A DNA stretch of 64,000 nucleotides from Cellulomonas fulva (GTDB lineage Bacteria; Actinomycetota; Actinomycetes; Actinomycetales; Cellulomonadaceae): the NCBI RefSeq assembly GCF_018531375.1, contig NZ_JAHBOH010000001.1, positions 2,914,001-2,978,000 of the forward strand, given 5' to 3'. Shown in pieces: positions 37,127 to 46,849 of this stretch. The notes beneath the pieces were generated by a model. The model did not search any database and was not told the origin of the DNA. It was given only the letters and a program-made list of their open reading frames with translations. The translations under genes and the position numbers were made by a program. Every line of letters starts with the position of its first letter. The stretch's first letter is position 1.

Positions 37127-37163
37127 ATCCCCGCCGGTCGGGCGGCCTCCCGCCGAGCCGGGG
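37127..37163. terminator. Possible bidirectional terminator between convergent genes
   Basis: Imperfect GC-rich inverted repeat (ccccgccggtcggg against cccgccgagccgggg) in the 65-base gap between the TIGR03085-type gene and hisF. No T-run; weak evidence. Confidence 0.3.
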
Positions 37164-37934
37164 TCAGCGGACGGTGACGCCCGCGTCCCGCAGCGCCTGC
37201 TTGACCTGACCGACCGTCAGCGCGCCGAAGTGGAACACGCTCGCCGCCAGGACGGCGTCCGCCCCGGCCCGCGCGGCCTCCACGAAGTGCTCGGGAGTGC
37301 CAGCACCGCCGCTCGCGATGAGCGGGACCGCGACCGCCGCCCGCACGTCGCGGAGCATCTCCAGGTCGAACCCGGCGGTCGTGCCGTCGGCGTCCATCGA
37401 GTTGAGCAGGATCTCGCCCGCGCCGAGCTCGGCGGCGCGAGCGGCCCATGCCACCGCGTCGATCCCGGTGCCGCGGCGGCCCCCGTGCGTCGTGACCTCG
37501 TAGCCCGAGTCGGTCCGCACGTCGCCGGTCACGCGGCGCGCGTCGACCGAGAGCACCAGGACCTGGCTGCCGAAGCGGTCCGCGATCTGCGCGATCAGGT
37601 CCGGCTCCGCGATCGCCGCCGTGTTCACCCCGACCTTGTCCGCACCGGCCCGCAGCAGCCGGTCGACGTCGTCGGCGGAGCGCACCCCGCCGCCCACCGT
37701 CAGCGGCACGAAGACCTCCTCGGCGGTGCGGCGCACCACGTCGTAGGTCGTCTCGCGGTTGCCCGACGACGCGGACACGTCCAGGAACGTCAGCTCGTCG
37801 GCGCCCTCGCCGTCGTACCGGTGCGCGAGCTCGACCGGGTCGCCCGCGTCACGCAGGTTCTCGAAGTTGACGCCCTTCACGACGCGGCCGGCGTCGACGT
37901 CGAGGCACGGGATGACGCGCAGCGCGAGGCTCAC
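37164..37934 (-). CDS. hisF: Imidazole glycerol phosphate synthase cyclase subunit
   Basis: 256-residue TIM barrel that, with HisH, makes imidazole glycerol phosphate and AICAR from PRFAR. Catalytic Asp residues in [13 protein letters not shown] and in [10 protein letters not shown] are present, as are both phosphate loops ([13 protein letters not shown]). The GTG overlaps the FKBP stop by 4 bases, so it is co-translated with an unrelated gene. hisH and the rest of the pathway are not nearby. Confidence 0.96.
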   Translation of the reverse strand: MSLALRVIPCLDVDAGRVVKGVNFENLRDAGDPVELAHRYDGEGADELTFLDVSASSGNRETTYDVVRRTAEEVFVPLTVGGGVRSADDVDRLLRAGADKVGVNTAAIAEPDLIAQIADRFGSQVLVLSVDARRVTGDVRTDSGYEVTTHGGRRGTGIDAVAWAARAAELGAGEILLNSMDADGTTAGFDLEMLRDVRAAVAVPLIASGGAGTPEHFVEAARAGADAVLAASVFHFGALTVGQVKQALRDAGVTVR

Positions 37935-38809
37935 TCGGATGCTCCTTCGGGGGCGCGGGCGTCCAGCACGTCGACGACGAACGCGACGGTCTGGCCCTCC
38001 AGCTCGGTGCTCTCGGTGACCCCGAGAGCGTAGGACGGCGGCACGACGAGCAGGACGCGGCTCCCGACCGTCTGGTCCTCCAGGCCCTCGGACCAGGCCG
38101 GGACGTCCTGGAGCGAGAACGAGACGGGCAGGCCGCTGCTCCACGTGGTGTCGAACTGCTCGCCGTCGGTCCACGTCCACCCGGTGTACTGCACGGTCAC
38201 CGTGTCGCCTGCCCCGACCTGACGGCCCGTGCCGCGCAGGACGGCCTGCACGACGAGGTCCGTGGGGGCGTCCGCGTCGACGGGGGTGAAGGTGGGCGCG
38301 CCGTCCTCGTCCTCCCCGACCGTGGGCAGTCCCTCGCGCGGATCGATCGGCTCGCCCTCCGCGCGGGTCGGCAGCACGTCGATCACCGTCACGGTCGTGT
38401 ACGACGTCGTGCCGCCCTGGGGTGGGGCGACCTGCAGCAGCCGCGCCCCCACGCTCTGACCCCGCAGCGAGGTGTACAGGTCCGCCCCGAGGTCCTCCGC
38501 GGTCAGCAGCTGCGACGTGGGCGTGGAGGAGTACGACTCCTTGACGAGCGAGGCGTCGTCGCCGTTCTCGAGCCAGTAGTCGATGAGGACGGGCTCGCCG
38601 TCGACGAGCCGCGGCCCGGTCCCGGGCCAGACCGTCTCGCGGTAGGCGTCGTCGACCACGAGCGGCGTGACGTACGTCAGGGTGGGCGCGGCACCGGCGT
38701 CGCCGCTCACCGTGACGTCCGGCAGGACGACCTCGGGCTCCGAGCACGCGGCCAGCCCCAGGGCGGCCGCGACCACCGCCGCAGTCAACGCGGTCACGCG
38801 TCGTCGCAC
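37931..38809 (-). CDS. FKBP-type peptidyl-prolyl isomerase lipoprotein
   Basis: 292-residue exported lipoprotein: signal peptide with lipobox LAAC at about residues 17-20, then a degenerate first FKBP-like domain and a second, better preserved FKBP domain ([44 protein letters not shown]). It would help fold secreted proteins at the membrane. I chose the GTG at 38809, 7 bases after GAGGGT; an ATG 10 codons upstream (38839) is possible. It lies downstream of pafA, its usual neighbour in proteasome loci of actinobacteria. Confidence 0.9.
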   Translation of the reverse strand: MRRRVTALTAAVVAAALGLAACSEPEVVLPDVTVSGDAGAAPTLTYVTPLVVDDAYRETVWPGTGPRLVDGEPVLIDYWLENGDDASLVKESYSSTPTSQLLTAEDLGADLYTSLRGQSVGARLLQVAPPQGGTTSYTTVTVIDVLPTRAEGEPIDPREGLPTVGEDEDGAPTFTPVDADAPTDLVVQAVLRGTGRQVGAGDTVTVQYTGWTWTDGEQFDTTWSSGLPVSFSLQDVPAWSEGLEDQTVGSRVLLVVPPSYALGVTESTELEGQTVAFVVDVLDARAPEGASE

Positions 38810-38973
38810 CGTGCCACCCTCGCTTCCGTCACCCGTCATGCTCGTCGGTCCGTGCTCGCCGGTCCCTGCTCGTCGGTCGTGCACTCTACGGCGGTCAACC
38901 GTGCGGCCGCGCCGCCCGGCCGGTCGGGCGGCGATGCGCGCGGCTCCCGCGCGGCTGCCCCCGCGAGGTCCCG

Positions 38974-40332
38974 TCACATCGACTCGATGAGCCTCTCGAC
39001 GCGCTCGTCGACGTTGCGGAAGGGGTCCTTGCACAGGACCGTGCGCTGCGCCTGGTCGTTCAGCTTCAGGTGGACCCAGTCCACCGTGTAGTCGCGCCGG
39101 GCCTCCTGGGCGGCGCGCACGAAGTCGCCGCGCAGCTTGGCCCGGGTGGTCTGGGGCGGGACCGACGTGGCCTCGAACACCTCGAGGTCGGTCGTCAGCC
39201 GCTCGACCATGCCCTTCGCGGCGAGCAGGTTGTACAGGCCCTCGGTGCGGGAGATGTCGTGGTACGCCAGGTCCAGGCGCTGGACCCGCACGTCGGACAG
39301 CGACAGGTCGTGCTTCGCCCGGTACCGCTCGATCAGGCGGTACTTGATGACCCAGTCGAGCTCACGGTCGACCAGCGACAGGTCGCCCGTCCGCAGCGCG
39401 TGCAGCCCGCGTTCCCACAGGTCGACGACCTGCTTGTCCTGCGGCGTGCCGCCGTGCTGGGCCAGGAAGTCGACGACCCGGCCGAGGTAGTCCTCCTGGA
39501 TGTCGATCGCCGTCGCGGTGCGTCCGGTGGCCATGGTGACCGGGTGCCGACCCGTCATGTCGTGGCTGATCTCGCGGATCGCCCGGATCGGGTTCTCGAG
39601 CGACGTGTCCCGCATGGGGACGCCGGCCTCGATCATCCGCAGCAGCAGGTCGGTGGCCCCGACCTTGAGCATCGTCGTCGTCTCCGACATCGAGGAGTCG
39701 CCGACGATGACGTGCAGCCGGCGGAAGTGCTCGGCGTCGGCGTGCGGCTCGTCGCGGGTGTTGATGATGGGACGCGAGCGCGTCGTCGCGCTCGAGACCG
39801 CCTCCCAGATGTGGTCGGCGCGCTGGGAGAGGCAGTAGACCGCGCCACGCGGCGTCGCGAGCACCTTGCCGGCGCCCGTGAGGACCTGGCGGGTGATGAG
39901 GAACGGCACCAGCACGTCGGACAGCCGTGCGAAGTCGCCCTGCCGCCGCACCAGGTAGTTCTCGTGGCACCCGTAGGAGTTGCCGGCCGAGTCGGTGTTG
40001 TTCTTGAACAGGTGGATCCGGCCGGGCAGGCCTTCGTGCTCCAGGCGTTGCTGCGCGTCGGCCACCAGGCCCTCGAGGATCCGCTCGCCCGCGCGGTCGT
40101 GGGTGACGAGCTGGCGCACGTCGTCGCACTCCGCCGTCGCGTACTCGGGGTGCGAGCCGACGTCCAGGTACAGCCGCGAGCCGTTGCGCAGGAACACGTT
40201 CGACGAGCGCCCCCACGCGACGACCTTGCGGAACAGGTACCGCGCGACCTCGTCGGCCGACAACCCGCGGCCGTCCGTCGCCGCGCAGGTCACGCCGTAC
40301 TCGGTCTCGAGCCCGAAGATCCGCCTGTCCAT
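38974..40332 (-). CDS. pafA: Pup ligase
   Basis: 452-residue carboxylate-amine ligase that attaches the C-terminal glutamate of Pup to substrate lysines. Starts [14 protein letters not shown] with the metal- and ATP-binding glutamates, followed by the glutamine-synthetase-like core ([49 protein letters not shown]). The Dop-loop insertion present in dop is absent here, which separates the two paralogues. The start shares one base with the prcA stop. Last gene of the proteasome block. Confidence 0.97.
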   Translation of the reverse strand: MDRRIFGLETEYGVTCAATDGRGLSADEVARYLFRKVVAWGRSSNVFLRNGSRLYLDVGSHPEYATAECDDVRQLVTHDRAGERILEGLVADAQQRLEHEGLPGRIHLFKNNTDSAGNSYGCHENYLVRRQGDFARLSDVLVPFLITRQVLTGAGKVLATPRGAVYCLSQRADHIWEAVSSATTRSRPIINTRDEPHADAEHFRRLHVIVGDSSMSETTTMLKVGATDLLLRMIEAGVPMRDTSLENPIRAIREISHDMTGRHPVTMATGRTATAIDIQEDYLGRVVDFLAQHGGTPQDKQVVDLWERGLHALRTGDLSLVDRELDWVIKYRLIERYRAKHDLSLSDVRVQRLDLAYHDISRTEGLYNLLAAKGMVERLTTDLEVFEATSVPPQTTRAKLRGDFVRAAQEARRDYTVDWVHLKLNDQAQRTVLCKDPFRNVDERVERLIESM

Positions 40333-41084
40333 CAGCCCTCCTGCGGGTTCTCGCCGCGCGGCTCGACCGCGCCCGGGTCCGCGACCGGCGCGGCCAGCAG
40401 GTCCTCGAGCAGCGGCCCGGTGAGCCGACGGAACGCGCGGCGCGGGCGCGTGCGGTCCAGCACGGCGACCTCGAGCTGCGCGGCCGGGATGGTGCGCTGG
40501 GCGGTCGCGTCGTCGACGGGCGCACCGAGCACCCGCACGGCGAGCGCCAGCACCTCCGGCAGCGTGAGCCCGGGCCGCCAGCCCTCGCGGACCAGGCCGT
40601 CGAGGCGCTCGGCCTGCCCGCCCATGACCACGAAGCCGTGCTCGTCGGCCACCGAGCCGTCGTAGGTCAGCCGGTAGATCTGGTCGCCCTCCGGGACGCG
40701 CCCGACCTCGGCCACGACGAGCTCGACCTCGAGCGGCTTGGACTCCGTGGTGAAGACCGTGCCGAGCGTCTGCGCGTACGCGTTCGCCAGCCCGCGGGCC
40801 GTGACGTCGTCCCGGTCGTAGGAGTAGCCGCGCAGGTCGGCGTAGCGCACGCCCGCCACCCGCAGGTTCTCGAACTCGTTGTACTTGCCGACCGCGGCGA
40901 ACGCGATGCGGTCGTAGATCTCGGAGACCTTGTGCAGCGCGCGGGACGCGTTCTCGGTCGCGAACGCGATCCCCTCGTCGTACTGCAGCACGACGACCGA
41001 GCGGCCCCGGGCGATGCCCTTGCGGGCGTAGTCCGCCCGGTCCTTCATCAGCTGCTCGGGCGAGACGTAGAACGGCATGCTCAT
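40332..41084 (-). CDS. prcA: 20S proteasome alpha subunit
   Basis: 250-residue ring-forming, non-proteolytic subunit that gates the core particle. [29 protein letters not shown] matches the actinobacterial alpha N-terminus, which forms the pore gate. The 30-residue Pro/Glu/Ala tail is typical. The ATG overlaps the prcB stop by 4 bases. Confidence 0.97.
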   Translation of the reverse strand: MSMPFYVSPEQLMKDRADYARKGIARGRSVVVLQYDEGIAFATENASRALHKVSEIYDRIAFAAVGKYNEFENLRVAGVRYADLRGYSYDRDDVTARGLANAYAQTLGTVFTTESKPLEVELVVAEVGRVPEGDQIYRLTYDGSVADEHGFVVMGGQAERLDGLVREGWRPGLTLPEVLALAVRVLGAPVDDATAQRTIPAAQLEVAVLDRTRPRRAFRRLTGPLLEDLLAAPVADPGAVEPRGENPQEG

Positions 41085-41920
41085 GCGGGACGTCCCCCTC
41101 GGTGCGCGGCGCGGCGCTCGGCCAGCAGCGACTCCACGGCCTGCTCCAGCTCGTCGTCCGGCGCGCGCAGGTAGCCCGACTCGGTGACGGTCGCGACCAC
41201 GGGCCAGATGCGGCGGGTCGTGTCCGGCCCGCCGGTCGCCGAGTCGTCGTCGGCCGCGTCCACGAGCGCCTCGACCGCGACGCGCACCGCGTCCTGCGGC
41301 GAGAGGCCGGGCCGCCACCGCTTCTTCAGCGAGCCCCGGGCGAACACCGACCCCGAGCCGACCGCGTGGTGCTCGTGCTCCTCGTAGCGCCCGCCCGTGA
41401 CGTCGTAGGAGAAGATCCGGCCGATCCGCCGGTCCAGGTCGAAGCCCGCGAACAGCGGCACCACGGCGAGGCCCTGCAGCGCGAGCCCGAGGTTGCCGCG
41501 GATCATCGTGGACAGCCGGTTCGCCTTGCCGTCGAGCGACAGCAGGCTGCCCTCGATCTTCTCGTAGTGCTCGAGCTCGAGCTGGAACAGCCGCACCAGC
41601 TCGACCGCGAGCCCCGCGGTCCCGGCGATGCCCACCGCCGAGTACTCGTCGGCCGGGAAGACCTTCTCGATCTCGCGGCTCGCGATCATCGAGCCCATGG
41701 TGGCGCGACGGTCCCCCGCCATCACCACGCCGCCCTCGCACACCACCGTGACGATCGTCGTGCCGTGGGGGGCGACGACCGCCTCGCCCGCGCCCGTGGG
41801 CCGGTTGCCGGGGAGGAGCGACGGCGAGTGGGCCGCCAGGAACTCGACGAAGGACGACGAGCCCGGCGTCATGAACGCGGCCGGCAGGCGGCCGTGAGCC
41901 AGCGGGTCAGCCTGCGACAT
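41081..41920 (-). CDS. prcB: 20S proteasome beta subunit
   Basis: 279-residue precursor of the proteolytic subunit. A 53-residue propeptide ends in HG and is removed to expose Thr54 (G-TTIVTVV), the N-terminal nucleophile; the lysine and aspartates of the active site (GDRRAT, Lys in REIEKVF) follow as expected. ATG lies 6 bases after the pup stop. pup-prcB-prcA-pafA is a tight operon. Confidence 0.97.
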   Translation of the reverse strand: MSQADPLAHGRLPAAFMTPGSSSFVEFLAAHSPSLLPGNRPTGAGEAVVAPHGTTIVTVVCEGGVVMAGDRRATMGSMIASREIEKVFPADEYSAVGIAGTAGLAVELVRLFQLELEHYEKIEGSLLSLDGKANRLSTMIRGNLGLALQGLAVVPLFAGFDLDRRIGRIFSYDVTGGRYEEHEHHAVGSGSVFARGSLKKRWRPGLSPQDAVRVAVEALVDAADDDSATGGPDTTRRIWPVVATVTESGYLRAPDDELEQAVESLLAERRAAHRGGRPA

Positions 41921-41926
41921 GGGCGC

Positions 41927-42118
41927 TCACTGACCGCCCTTCTGGACGAAGCCGCGGACGAACTGCTCCGCGTTCTGCTCCAGCACGTCGTCGATCTCGT
42001 CCAGCAGCGCGTCGACCTCGGCGTCGCGGGCCTGCGCGGCCGGGGCTGCGGGCACGGGCGCGTCGTCGACCGGCTCGTCGTCCTCCCGGCGGGGGTTGAC
42101 GCGTTCCTGACCTGCCAT
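41927..42118 (-). CDS. pup: Prokaryotic ubiquitin-like protein Pup
   Basis: 63-residue disordered tag. N-terminal half is rich in Arg/Asp/Pro; the helix-forming region VDALLDEIDDVLEQNAEQFV binds the Arc/Mpa coiled coil; it ends KGGQ, so the terminal Gln must be deamidated by Dop to Glu before ligation. ATG 42118 has GGAGG 6 bases upstream, which excludes the longer reading from 42214. Confidence 0.97.
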   Translation of the reverse strand: MAGQERVNPRREDDEPVDDAPVPAAPAAQARDAEVDALLDEIDDVLEQNAEQFVRGFVQKGGQ

Positions 42119-42210
42119 CACGGACCTCCTGGCGTCGTGGGCTGCTCCTGCGACCACCCTAGGCCCATCCGCCGACGCCCCGCCGCGCGGTACACCCACC
42201 GGACGCCGGG

Positions 42211-43812
42211 TCACGCCCCCAGCGCGGCCAGGAGGGCCGCCGCGTCAGGGCTGGCGTCGAGCAGCTCCCCGACGTGCGCGCGCGTCCCCCGCAGCGGGTC
42301 GCGCATCGGCACGCGCTGCAGCGTGGAAGCACCGGGGACGTCGAAGACCACCGAGTCCCAGGACGCCGCCGAGACCTGGCCGCCGTACCGGGCCACCGCC
42401 TCGCCGCGGAAGTAGGCGCGCGTGTCCTGGGGAGCGTGCGCGACGGCGTGCTCGACCTCGTCCGGCGTCGTCAGCACGTCCACCGCGCCGGCGGCCAGCA
42501 GGCGGTGGTAGAGCCCGCGCTCGGGCCGCAGGTCGGACCACTGCAGGTCCACCGCCGCGAGCCGCGGGTGGTCCCACGGCAGGTTCTCGCGGCGCCGCAT
42601 GCCCTCCAGCAGCCGCAGCTTCGCCAGCCACTCGACCTCCCGCGCGCACGACGCGGGGTCCTCGCCCAGGCGGTCCAGGAGCGAGGCCCACCGCGCCAGC
42701 ACGTCGGCGGTCTGCTCGTCGAGCTCGCCGCCGGAGGTCGCCAGGGCCGTCCGCACGGCCTCGAGGTAGACCCGCTGCACCTCCAGCGCCGTGAGGCGCC
42801 GGCCGTCCGCGAGCTCGATCCGTGCGGTGAGCGTCGGGTCGTGGCTGACCTCGTGCACCGCGGTCACCGGGTCCTTGAGCGCGAGCCGGTCGATCGCGGC
42901 CAGCGCGCCGCCCGCACCGCCCTCGACCGCGCGCTCGATCAGCCACAGGACGAGCGAGGCGGTGCCCAGCCGCAGGTAGGTCGCGACCTCGAGCATCGTC
43001 GCGTCGCCGACGATCACGTGCAGGCGCCGCCAGCGGGCGGGGTCGGCGTGCGGCTCGTCGCGCGTGTTGACGATCGGGCGACGCAGGGTGGTCTCGAGCC
43101 CGATCTCGGCCTCGACGTAGTCCGCGCGCTGCGAGAGCTGGAAGCCCGCCCGCTCACCGCGCTGGCCCAGGCCCACCCGCCCCGCGCCGGTGAACACCTG
43201 GCGGGTCACGAAGAACGGGATGAGACGCGCGGCGAGGTCCGCGAACGGGACCGCCCGGTCGACCAGGTAGTTCTCGTGCGTGCCGTACGTGGCGCCCTTG
43301 CCGTCGACGTTGTTCTTGTAGAGCGTCACGTCCGGGAGCACGGGCGTGGACGCGAGCGCCCGCACCGCCGCAAGCATCACCTGCTCCCCCGCGCGGTCCC
43401 ACACCACGGCGTCCCGCGGGTTCGTGACCTCGGGCGACGAGTACTCGGGGTGCGCGTGGTCGACGTACAGCCGTGCGCCGTTGGTGAGGATCACGTTGGC
43501 CGCGCCCGGGTCCTCGTACTCCTCCGCCTGCGGACGCTCGAGCTCCTGCGGACCGTCGCCCGACGGCGCGGGACGCGCGGGGTCGTCGGTGAGCAGCGAG
43601 GGGTGCGCGGACGCGCGCTGCAGGTGGAAGCCGCGCGCGTCGGCCAGGGGGTCCTCGTCGTCGTAGTCCCACCGCGCGCGCGTGCGGCCGGACTCGCGCG
43701 CCGCGTGCACCGCGACCACGTGGCTCGACAGGAGCATCGGGTTCGCCATCGGCTTGCCGGGCTGCAGCACGCCGTACTCGGTCTCGATCCCCATCACGCG
43801 GCGCACGGTCAC
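42211..43812 (-). CDS. dop: Pup deamidase/depupylase
   Basis: 533-residue paralogue of PafA that deamidates Pup-GGQ and removes Pup from substrates. Starts VTVRRVMGIETEYG with the same glutamates, then has the Dop-specific insertion after residue 40 (including HPSLLTDDPARPAPSGDG), FKNN-equivalent YKNNVDGKGATYGTHENYLV and [14 protein letters not shown] [10 protein letters not shown]. The GTG is 6 bases after TAGGGT without a Shine-Dalgarno, so the dop-pup-prcBA-pafA transcript is likely leaderless. A 92-base gap separates dop and pup, where pup has its own ribosome-binding site. Confidence 0.97.
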   Translation of the reverse strand: MTVRRVMGIETEYGVLQPGKPMANPMLLSSHVVAVHAARESGRTRARWDYDDEDPLADARGFHLQRASAHPSLLTDDPARPAPSGDGPQELERPQAEEYEDPGAANVILTNGARLYVDHAHPEYSSPEVTNPRDAVVWDRAGEQVMLAAVRALASTPVLPDVTLYKNNVDGKGATYGTHENYLVDRAVPFADLAARLIPFFVTRQVFTGAGRVGLGQRGERAGFQLSQRADYVEAEIGLETTLRRPIVNTRDEPHADPARWRRLHVIVGDATMLEVATYLRLGTASLVLWLIERAVEGGAGGALAAIDRLALKDPVTAVHEVSHDPTLTARIELADGRRLTALEVQRVYLEAVRTALATSGGELDEQTADVLARWASLLDRLGEDPASCAREVEWLAKLRLLEGMRRRENLPWDHPRLAAVDLQWSDLRPERGLYHRLLAAGAVDVLTTPDEVEHAVAHAPQDTRAYFRGEAVARYGGQVSAASWDSVVFDVPGASTLQRVPMRDPLRGTRAHVGELLDASPDAAALLAALGA

Positions 43813-43818
43813 GCGGCC

Positions 43819-43824
43819 ACCCTA
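43819..43824 (-). promoter_or_regulatory. -10 element of probable leaderless dop promoter
   Basis: TAGGGT on the minus strand with 6 bases before GTG 43812. A 7-base inverted repeat (43877-43883 with 43891-43897) lies further upstream and may end the arc transcript. Confidence 0.55.
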
Positions 43825-43931
43825 CGCACGACGAGCACGCGGCAGCGGCGGCCGTCGCGGGCTGGACGACCCCGAGCCACCGGTGGACCGCCGGTGGGTC
43901 CCCGGTAGGTCACAGGTCCGCCAGAGGTCGG

Positions 43932-45566
43932 CTACAGGTACTGACCCGTGCTCGTCACCGTCTCGATCGTGCGCGAGCCGTCCGTGCCCTTCTTGCCCTG
44001 GACGATCGTGCGGATGAAGACGATGCGCTCGCCCTTCTTCCCGGAGATCCGCGCCCAGTCGTCGGGGTTGGTCGTGTTCGGCAGGTCCTCGTTCTCCTTG
44101 AACTCGTCGACGCACGCCGAGAGCAGGTGGTCCACCCGGATCCCGCGCTGACCGGTCGCCAGCAGGTCCTTGATCGCCTGCTTCTTGGCGCGGTCCACGA
44201 CGTTCTGGATCATCGCGCCCGAGTTGAAGTCCTTGAAGTACAGGACCTCCTTGTCCCCGCTGGCGTAGGTGACCTCGAGGAACTTGTTCTCGTCCGTCTC
44301 CGAGTACATGCGCTCGACGACGCGCGCGACCATCGCCTCGACCGCGGCGGGCTTGGAGCCCTCGTGCTCGCGCAGGTCGTCGGGGTGGATCGGCAGGTCG
44401 TCGGTCAGGTACTTGCTGAAGATCTCCTTGGCGCCCTCGGCGTCCGGGCGCTCGATCTTGATCTTCACGTCGAGCCGGCCCGGTCGCAGGATCGCCGGGT
44501 CGATCATGTCCTCGCGGTTCGAGGCGCCGATGACGATGACGTTCTCGAGCCGCTCCACCCCGTCGATCTCCGCGAGCAGCTGGGGCACGATCGTCGTCTC
44601 CACGTCCGACGAGACGCCCGTGCCGCGCGTGCGGAACAGCGACTCCATCTCGTCGAAGAAGACCACCACCGGGTGCCCCTGCGACGCCTTCTCGCGGGCC
44701 CGGGCGAAGATCAGGCGGATGTGCCGCTCGGTCTCGCCCACGTACTTGTTGAGCAGCTCCGGGCCCTTGACGTTGAGGAAGTAGCTCTTCGCCTCCGCGA
44801 CCGCCTCGCCGCGCGCCTGCGCGGCGGTGGCGGCCAGCGAGTGCGCGACGGCCTTGGCGATGAGGGTCTTGCCGCACCCGGGCGGGCCGTACAGCAGCAC
44901 GCCCTTGGGCGGACGCAGCCCGTGCTCGCGGAACAGCTCGGGGTGCAGGAACGGCAGCTCGACGGCGTCCTTGATCGCCTCGATCTGCGGCCCCAGCCCA
45001 CCGATGTCCTCGTACTCGATGTCCGGGACCTCCTCGAGGACCAGCTCCTCGACCTCGGCGCGCGGGATGACCTCGAACACGAAGCCGCTGCGCGAGTCGA
45101 TGGTCAGCGCGTCGCCCACCCGGACGCCCGCGTCGAGGACCTGGCCGGCGAACCGCACCACGCGCTCCTCGTCGCCGCGGCCGACGACGAGCGCCCGGCC
45201 CTGGCCCAGCAGCTCCTTGACGGTGACCAGCTCGCCCACGCTCTCGTAGCCGCCCGCCTCGACGACCGTGAGCGCCTCGTTGAGCATGACCTCCTGGCCG
45301 GGGCGCAGCCGCGTCAGGTCCACCGCGGGGCTCGCGCCGACGTGCATCTTGCGGCCCGACGAGACCACGTCGACCGAGCCGTCGGGACGCGCTCCGAGGA
45401 ACACCGCGTACGTGCCCGGAGGCTTCGCGAGGTCGTCCACCTGACGCTTGAGCTCGACGATCTGCTCGCGCGCCGCGACGAGCGCGTCGCTGAGCCGCTC
45501 GTTCTTCGCGGCGAGGATCGAGAGCTCGCGCTGCAGGTCCCGCCCAGCCGCTGCCGGATCAGTCAT
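43932..45566 (-). CDS. arc: Proteasome-activating AAA ATPase (ARC/Mpa)
   Basis: 544-residue hexameric unfoldase that recognises Pup and feeds substrates to the 20S core. Coiled coil at residues 8-50 ([20 protein letters not shown]), tandem OB folds to about 200, then AAA domain with Walker A GPPGCGKT, Walker [10 protein letters not shown] and sensor/arginine-finger motifs, ending GQYL, the C-terminal proteasome-docking tail with its penultimate Tyr. ATG 45566 has AGGAGG 8 bases upstream. Located directly before dop. Confidence 0.97.
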   Translation of the reverse strand: MTDPAAAGRDLQRELSILAAKNERLSDALVAAREQIVELKRQVDDLAKPPGTYAVFLGARPDGSVDVVSSGRKMHVGASPAVDLTRLRPGQEVMLNEALTVVEAGGYESVGELVTVKELLGQGRALVVGRGDEERVVRFAGQVLDAGVRVGDALTIDSRSGFVFEVIPRAEVEELVLEEVPDIEYEDIGGLGPQIEAIKDAVELPFLHPELFREHGLRPPKGVLLYGPPGCGKTLIAKAVAHSLAATAAQARGEAVAEAKSYFLNVKGPELLNKYVGETERHIRLIFARAREKASQGHPVVVFFDEMESLFRTRGTGVSSDVETTIVPQLLAEIDGVERLENVIVIGASNREDMIDPAILRPGRLDVKIKIERPDAEGAKEIFSKYLTDDLPIHPDDLREHEGSKPAAVEAMVARVVERMYSETDENKFLEVTYASGDKEVLYFKDFNSGAMIQNVVDRAKKQAIKDLLATGQRGIRVDHLLSACVDEFKENEDLPNTTNPDDWARISGKKGERIVFIRTIVQGKKGTDGSRTIETVTSTGQYL

Positions 45567-45701
45567 CGCGTCCGCCTCCTTCGCGTCGGTGGGTCGCCAC
45601 CATAACCACAGTGTCGGCCGCCGTCCGGTCGTCCGCGCAGTCGTCCCACATGCCGTGACCCAACTGTCATCGACCGGCACCCGGTCACCCCGCCGCGACC
45701 G

Positions 45702-46826
45702 TCAGTCGGTGGTGCGCTCCGGGTGCGAGTCGCGCTGCGCGCGGCGCACCTTCTTGGGCGAGGTCTCCCGCTCGCCCAGCGCCTCCGGCGTCCACAGCTC
45801 GGCGTCCTCGACGGGCGCGCCGTCCTCCGCCACCGGGTACGCGCCCTTGGCGGGCCGCCGCTTGCGCAGCGGCGCCTCGACGCCGTCCGCGAGGCGGCGC
45901 GTGGTCAGGAGGAAGCCGGTGTGCCCGATCATCCGGTGCTCGGGGCGCACCGACAGGCCCTCGAGGTGCCAGCCGCGGACCATCGACTCCCACGCCTGCG
46001 GCTCGGTGTAGCGGCCGTCGGTCCGCAGGTCCTCGGCGAGCCGGGAGAGCTGGGTCGTCGTCGCGACGTAGCAGACGAGCACCCCGCCCGGCGCGAGCGC
46101 GTCGGCGACCGCGTCCAGGTTCTCCCACGGCGCGAGCATGTCCAGCACCACGCGGTCCACGCTCGCGCGCGCGGCGACCGTGGGCAGGACGTCCGCGAGG
46201 TCGCCGATGCTCAGGCTCCACGCGGGGTGCGGTCCGCCGAAGAAGCCCTCGACGTTGCCACGCGCGATGTCCGCGAAGTCCTCGCGACGCTCGATCGAGT
46301 GCAGCGAGCCGCCGTCACCCACCGCGCGCAGCAGCGACATCGTCAGCGCGCCCGAGCCCACGCCGGCCTCGACCACCACGGCGCCCGGGTAGATGTCCGC
46401 CATCGCGACGATCTGACCGGCGTCCTTGGGGTACACGACCGCCGCGCCGCGCGGCATGGACAGCACGTGGTCGGACAGCAGCGGACGCAGCGCCAGGTAC
46501 TCGGTGCTGCCCGTGCTGACGACGACCGTGCCCTCCGGCGCGCCGATCAGCTCCTCGTGGCGGAAGTACCCGCGGTGCGTGTGGAACGTCCCACCGGGCG
46601 CGAGGGTGATGGTGTGCAGCCGGCCGCGCGGGTCCGTGAGCTGCACGCGGTCGCCGACCCGGAACGGTCCGCGCCGGCGGTCCGCGCCGGTGGGCGTCGA
46701 ACCGGTCGTCGAACCGGTCGTCGCAGCTCCCGTCGGTGCTGCGACGAGCGGTGCGGCTGCAGTCGGTGCGGCTGCGGTCGGTGCGGCTGCGGTCGGTGCG
46801 GGTTCGGTCGGCTCGGGGGTCGTCAC
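45702..46826 (-). CDS. trmI: tRNA (adenine-58-N1) methyltransferase
   Basis: 374-residue SAM-dependent enzyme that makes m1A58 in the T-loop. After an Ala/Pro/Thr-rich 50-residue N-terminus with TAAAP repeats comes the TrmI core: RVQLTDPRGR, YPKDAGQIVAMADIYPGAVVVEAGVGSGALTMSLLRAVG (SAM loop), HSIERREDFA and VDRVVLDMLAPWENLD. C-terminal 50 residues are basic. GTG 46826 is 7 bases after TAGACT, consistent with leaderless mRNA. The gene is a regular neighbour of the proteasome locus. Confidence 0.94.
   Translation of the reverse strand: MTTPEPTEPAPTAAAPTAAAPTAAAPLVAAPTGAATTGSTTGSTPTGADRRRGPFRVGDRVQLTDPRGRLHTITLAPGGTFHTHRGYFRHEELIGAPEGTVVVSTGSTEYLALRPLLSDHVLSMPRGAAVVYPKDAGQIVAMADIYPGAVVVEAGVGSGALTMSLLRAVGDGGSLHSIERREDFADIARGNVEGFFGGPHPAWSLSIGDLADVLPTVAARASVDRVVLDMLAPWENLDAVADALAPGGVLVCYVATTTQLSRLAEDLRTDGRYTEPQAWESMVRGWHLEGLSVRPEHRMIGHTGFLLTTRRLADGVEAPLRKRRPAKGAYPVAEDGAPVEDAELWTPEALGERETSPKKVRRAQRDSHPERTTD
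46750..46809. repeat. 15-base tandem repeats in the N-terminus of trmI
   Basis: Three near-identical 15-base units at 46750, 46765 and 46780 and a degenerate fourth at 46795, in frame, coding TAAAP. The copy number can probably vary without harm. Confidence 0.85.
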
Positions 46827-46833
46827 GGCCGCG

Positions 46834-46839
46834 AGTCTA
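46834..46839 (-). promoter_or_regulatory. -10 element of probable leaderless trmI promoter
   Basis: TAGACT on the minus strand with 7 bases before GTG 46826. Confidence 0.5.
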
Positions 46840-46849
46840 GGCGTCCGCG

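Noticed and set aside
43877..43897. Inverted repeat CCACCGG-N7-CCGGTGG between arc and dop as a terminator
   Set aside because: Only 7-base arms in GC-rich DNA and no T-run; noted with the dop promoter but not claimed as a terminator.
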